Of a DNA stretch of 64,000 bases, positions 60,859-64,000 are shown piece after piece (the first letter of the stretch is position 1; the number at the start of each line of letters is the position of its first letter). Origin of the DNA: Pseudomonadota bacterium (GTDB lineage: Bacteria > Desulfobacterota > Desulfobulbia > Desulfobulbales > Desulfurivibrionaceae); the NCBI GenBank assembly GCA_018830485.1, contig JAHJRQ010000023.1, positions 38,960 to 102,959 of the forward strand, written 5' to 3'. Under the pieces are notes generated by a model. The model made no database searches. It had not been told where the DNA came from and was given only the letters and a program-made list of their open reading frames with translations. A program made the translations under genes and the position numbers.

Positions 60859-60999
60859 TCATCCAAAAAAAGTTATCTCGTGAGCCGTTGACGGCGCTCA
60901 TTATGTCATTGTGTGATTGTAGCAGCAGGCACCATAGCCAAAGGAAAATAAAAAGTCAATCGCGGTGAGAGCCGGCTCTTTCTCCGGGCGGCGCCTGGC

Positions 61000-61028
61000 T
61001 TGACACCCTCGGGCAAATGCCGTAGATT
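61000..61028 (+). promoter_or_regulatory. sigma70-type promoter (TTGACA-N17-TAGATT) upstream of tatB
   Basis: -35 at 61000-61005, -10 at 61023-61028, about 80 bp upstream of start. Confidence 0.55.
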
Positions 61029-61110
61029 GCCGCTTGCATATTATGGATGTGAGGCGTCGCTGATTTTTGCGGCGGAATGGACTTTTTTGCGGACCTATTG
61101 AGGCAACTGC

Positions 61111-61452
61111 ATGTTTGGTATAGGGCTTCCTGAGTTGATCCTGATTATGGGTATCGCGCTTATCGTGGTGGGCCCGGAAAAGCTCCCGGAAATGGCCAAG
61201 TCCATTGCCAAGGTTGTGCTGGATCTGAAAAAAACAGCCTCGGGTCTCAAAGAGAGCCTGCATGAAGAAATGAAGGACGAGCTGGGGCAGGATCCCTGGC
61301 AACAGAAGCTGGGAGACGCCTATCCCAATCTGCCTTCCACCTCGGTTTCCGAGCCGGACGCGGTGGAGATTGACGCAGTGTCGTCGCCTGATGCCAGCCC
61401 TGTCGTCCCTCCCGACGAACCCGAGGCCAAGGATGTGAAGTCGGCAGTATGA
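61111..61452 (+). CDS. tatB: Twin-arginine translocation protein TatA/TatB family (TatB-like)
   Basis: MFGIGLPELILIMGIALIVVGPEKLPEMAKSIAKVVLDLKK. Confidence 0.9.
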   Translation: MFGIGLPELILIMGIALIVVGPEKLPEMAKSIAKVVLDLKKTASGLKESLHEEMKDELGQDPWQQKLGDAYPNLPSTSVSEPDAVEIDAVSSPDASPVVPPDEPEAKDVKSAV

Positions 61453-62180
61453 CCGCGCTGGCTGGACATTTTTCCGGGCATCTTCGAGAGCTGCGGAATC
61501 GGATCTTGACGTCCTTTCTGGCAATCCTGGCGGCCACCCTGATCGCCTATGCCTTTTCCGAGGAGCTCGTCCGTTTTTTGATGGTTCCCCTGATCAAAGG
61601 CCACCCCAATCTCGCCAAACTCGTCTACACCAATCTCACCGAGGCCTTTGTCAGCTATCTGAAGATTTCCCTGCTGGCCGGGCTCATGCTCGGGTTTCCG
61701 GTCTGCTGTTACCAGTTGTGGATGTTTATTGCGCCGGGACTGCACCGTCATGAGCGCAGGATGGCGAGAACGGTGGTTTTTTGGGCCACCTCCCTGTTTG
61801 TTGGCGGGGTGGTGTTTGCCTATCTGGTGGTCATGCCGGAGATGCTCTCGTTTTTGCTGAGCTTTGCCGATGCGCAGCTTGAACCCCTGCTCCGGCTTGA
61901 TGCCTATCTCTCCTTTGTGGCCCGAACCTCGCTCACCTTCGGGCTGGCCTTTGAGGTGCCTTTTCTCATGGTGATGACCGCCAAGGCCGGGATTGTGAGC
62001 AAGGGATATTTCGCCAGGCAGCGGAAATACTTTTATCTCGCCATCCTGGTCCTCGCCTTTCTGCTCACCGCAGGCGATGTGCTGTCCGCCATCCTGCTTG
62101 CCGTGCCGCTTTTCGGCCTGTACGAGGCGGGCATCCTCATCAGCCGGCCATTCAAGGGGAAGCTGAAGGCTGAGGGCTGA
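61449..62180 (+). CDS. tatC: Sec-independent protein translocase TatC
   Basis: HLRELRNRILTSFLAILAATLIAYAFSEELVRFL...GLMLGFPVCCYQLWMFIAPGLHRHERR. Confidence 0.97.
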   Translation: MTALAGHFSGHLRELRNRILTSFLAILAATLIAYAFSEELVRFLMVPLIKGHPNLAKLVYTNLTEAFVSYLKISLLAGLMLGFPVCCYQLWMFIAPGLHRHERRMARTVVFWATSLFVGGVVFAYLVVMPEMLSFLLSFADAQLEPLLRLDAYLSFVARTSLTFGLAFEVPFLMVMTAKAGIVSKGYFARQRKYFYLAILVLAFLLTAGDVLSAILLAVPLFGLYEAGILISRPFKGKLKAEG

Positions 62181-62391
62181 AAGCTTCCTCGTTTCAATCT
62201 CCTTGCCGAAGCGCCCTCATTTTTTCTTTGCTTCAACCTGCCATCTTGTCAATTTGGAAGCCTGCGCCGCCCATATAACACAAAGTTTTTTACACACCCA
62301 CCGTTGAATTCCCGGAATCTGCGCGGCTTTTTGCGCAGGTCCGGCGAGGTGAGGGGTTGGGTGTTTCCGCATGGACAGGTTTGACGGGGTT

Positions 62392-62922
62392 CTACTCGCG
62401 CCAGTATTCGGGTTTGTCCAGGCATGATGCGCACGCAACCTTGCCTCGGACAGAGCCAAGGATGTTTGAGGTGAGAGCGCGAACCATCCATGCCTCCTCG
62501 GGAACTATGTGATACGGAGCCAAGAGGCCGTGCGGCGTCGCAGTCTCAAAACCACAGCGAGGATAATAGCCTGGGTGCCCGAGCACGAATAGGAGTTCCA
62601 CCCCTGACTGGGCCAATAGCCGCGCGCCATGCTCTATGAGGGCTCGACCGATGCCCCTGCGCTGAAACTCTGGAACGACTGCCAATGGAGCAAGAATTGC
62701 CGACGACACGTTGTGCGGAGCGCCGAGCAGTTTTGCCTTCGTGAACAAGACGTGCCCAACGGGTTGATCTCCTTCGTAGGCGAGGAGCGAAAGGCTTGGC
62801 TGAGCCGTCGGGTCTCGCAGCAGGGCGGCTACCAGGCGTGGCTCCTCATTACTGGCGAAAGCGTCGTGCTCCACCTGCATTACATGGTCATACTCGGATT
62901 CGCCGGCCTCGATTATTTGCAT
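62392..62922 (-). CDS. GNAT-family N-acetyltransferase
   Basis: MQIIEAGESEYDHVMQVEHDAF...LAPLAVVPEFQRRGIGRALIEHGARLLAQSGVELLFVLGHPGYYPRCGFE. Confidence 0.93.
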   Translation of the reverse strand: MQIIEAGESEYDHVMQVEHDAFASNEEPRLVAALLRDPTAQPSLSLLAYEGDQPVGHVLFTKAKLLGAPHNVSSAILAPLAVVPEFQRRGIGRALIEHGARLLAQSGVELLFVLGHPGYYPRCGFETATPHGLLAPYHIVPEEAWMVRALTSNILGSVRGKVACASCLDKPEYWRE

Positions 62923-63021
62923 GGCAGAAAAGTGGGGGGCGGTAACGCCAACATCAACATTCAGGCGCGCTGTCGAGCGTCGCCTGCCTCGGCCTTGTCG
63001 GCCGCTGGTTCTCACTCCGAG

Positions 63022-64000
63022 TCAAAGAACATACTGCGGAATCTTCAGCAATTCCCCGTTCCGCATCGCCGACTGGTGCGCGACAATGCCGGGCACCGTC
63101 AGGTTCAATGCCTGGGCAATGTCCACAAGCGGCGTACGGTCCTGCAGTATGGACTCTATGAACTCACTCATCAGATAGCCGTGCGATCCGCCGTGGCCGG
63201 CGGGCTGAACTCCCGGCGGCAGAGGCGGCCGTTTGATCAAGGGCGCCTCCTTTCCATCCATGTCTTTGAAAACACGGTCGAAGATTCCCTTCTCGGTCCA
63301 GATTCGACCTGTTTCGTCACCGGTGCCGGGTATCTCCCAACTGACCGCCATTCGGGCCATGCCCCCCTCACTGGTGCGGAACAGCGCGATCTCGGTGCCG
63401 AACGGATTGCCGAAGCGGTTGTTCTTGGCCTGCAGGTGTGGAATGGAGCTGGGCATGCCCATGCACGACACTTCCGTGAATGAACCGCCAGTAACCCCCA
63501 CATAATAGGCATTCGTGTGGGTTGGATACCATTGCGGCGGCAACCCCGTACGCCATGCCCCGTACGCGGGCAGAGGTGTTCCCAGGTAATGCAGGTATTC
63601 GGCCTCGGAGTAAATCAGCCTGCCAAGAGCCCCCCGCCTGTACATCTCGCGCATGGCGTAGAGATCACCATGGAAATAGGAGGTCTCAAACATCATGTAC
63701 TTCCCAGCAGAGCTCCTGGCCGCAGCGAAAAGCGCATCGGCGTCTTCCAGGGAGCCGAAAACAGCCGGCACGGCCGAGGCAACGTGCTTCCCAGCTTGGA
63801 GAGCCGCAATGGCGAGGCGTGCGTGGCTGGGCGCATCCGTGGCAATGAAAACAGCTTCCACCGCCTCGTCTCGGATAAGTTCCTCGCCCGTCCCATACAT
63901 CTTTTCACAGCGACAGGCTTTTGCCAACGCGGCGCACTGCTCGGGCACGAGATCGGCAACCGCCGTGACCGTTACATTCGGATGATCCTGAAAAGAGAAA
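63022..64000 (-). CDS. Gfo/Idh/MocA-family oxidoreductase (N-terminus beyond window)
   Basis: EAVFIATDAPSHARLAIAALQAGKHVASAVPAVFGSLEDADAL; frame stays open to base 64000 (FSFQDHPNVTVTAVADLVPEQC). Confidence 0.88.
   Translation of the reverse strand, partial: FSFQDHPNVTVTAVADLVPEQCAALAKACRCEKMYGTGEELIRDEAVEAVFIATDAPSHARLAIAALQAGKHVASAVPAVFGSLEDADALFAAARSSAGKYMMFETSYFHGDLYAMREMYRRGALGRLIYSEAEYLHYLGTPLPAYGAWRTGLPPQWYPTHTNAYYVGVTGGSFTEVSCMGMPSSIPHLQAKNNRFGNPFGTEIALFRTSEGGMARMAVSWEIPGTGDETGRIWTEKGIFDRVFKDMDGKEAPLIKRPPLPPGVQPAGHGGSHGYLMSEFIESILQDRTPLVDIAQALNLTVPGIVAHQSAMRNGELLKIPQYVL

Noticed and set aside
62150-62195. GAAGCTGAAGGCTGAGGGCTGAAAGCTTC as a third member of the AAAGGC palindrome family
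   Set aside because: Stem is only about 6 bp and imperfect; could be a weak tatC terminator, so not grouped with the long perfect palindromes.

Overview
The window looks like a chromosomal segment of a GC-rich, flagellated, deltaproteobacterial-type genome; the taxon is my inference from gene content. From left to right it contains: a nuoN-like 3' end and tRNA-Gly(CCC); the rimP-nusA-ylxR-infB-rbfA-nrnA-truB-rpsO-pnp translation/RNA locus; an M16 peptidase, dut and an MBL-fold hydrolase; a cobamide cluster (cbiR-like, cobT, cobS); a small insertion carrying a Fic/HTH pair (mobile mystery proteins B/A); a nitrogen locus (glnN type III GS, glnD, PII, amt) with a near-perfect sigma-54 promoter; a flagellar export/regulation block (FliL-like, cheY, fliA, flhG, flhF, flhA, flhB, fliR, fliQ, fliP, fliO, fliN, fliM, fliL), also with a sigma-54 promoter; a housekeeping block (DUF362, SDR, maf, EAL/HDOD, htpX, CBS, DedA, glyS, folE2, galT, dksA, moaC, dnaJ, rpoZ); an exported FlgO-like lipoprotein cluster; an apparently cytoplasmic GH30 / degenerate SbmA-type ABC / GH5 / EEP-hydrolase cluster; and amn-like, purA, tatB-tatC, GNAT and a partial Gfo/Idh/MocA gene. 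The most notable unexplained items are a three-copy dispersed structured repeat with compensatory changes in its terminal inverted repeats, the glycosidase cluster with an ABC protein whose Walker A, Walker B and D-loop are all degraded plus LacI-like palindromes nearby, the tandem FlgO-like paralog cluster behind a possible sigma-54 promoter, a second FliL-like protein with a long acidic N-terminus, and very long perfect intergenic hairpins that include a stop codon or sit inside the fli operon. No searches or folding computations were run. All identifications are from reading the translations and motifs.
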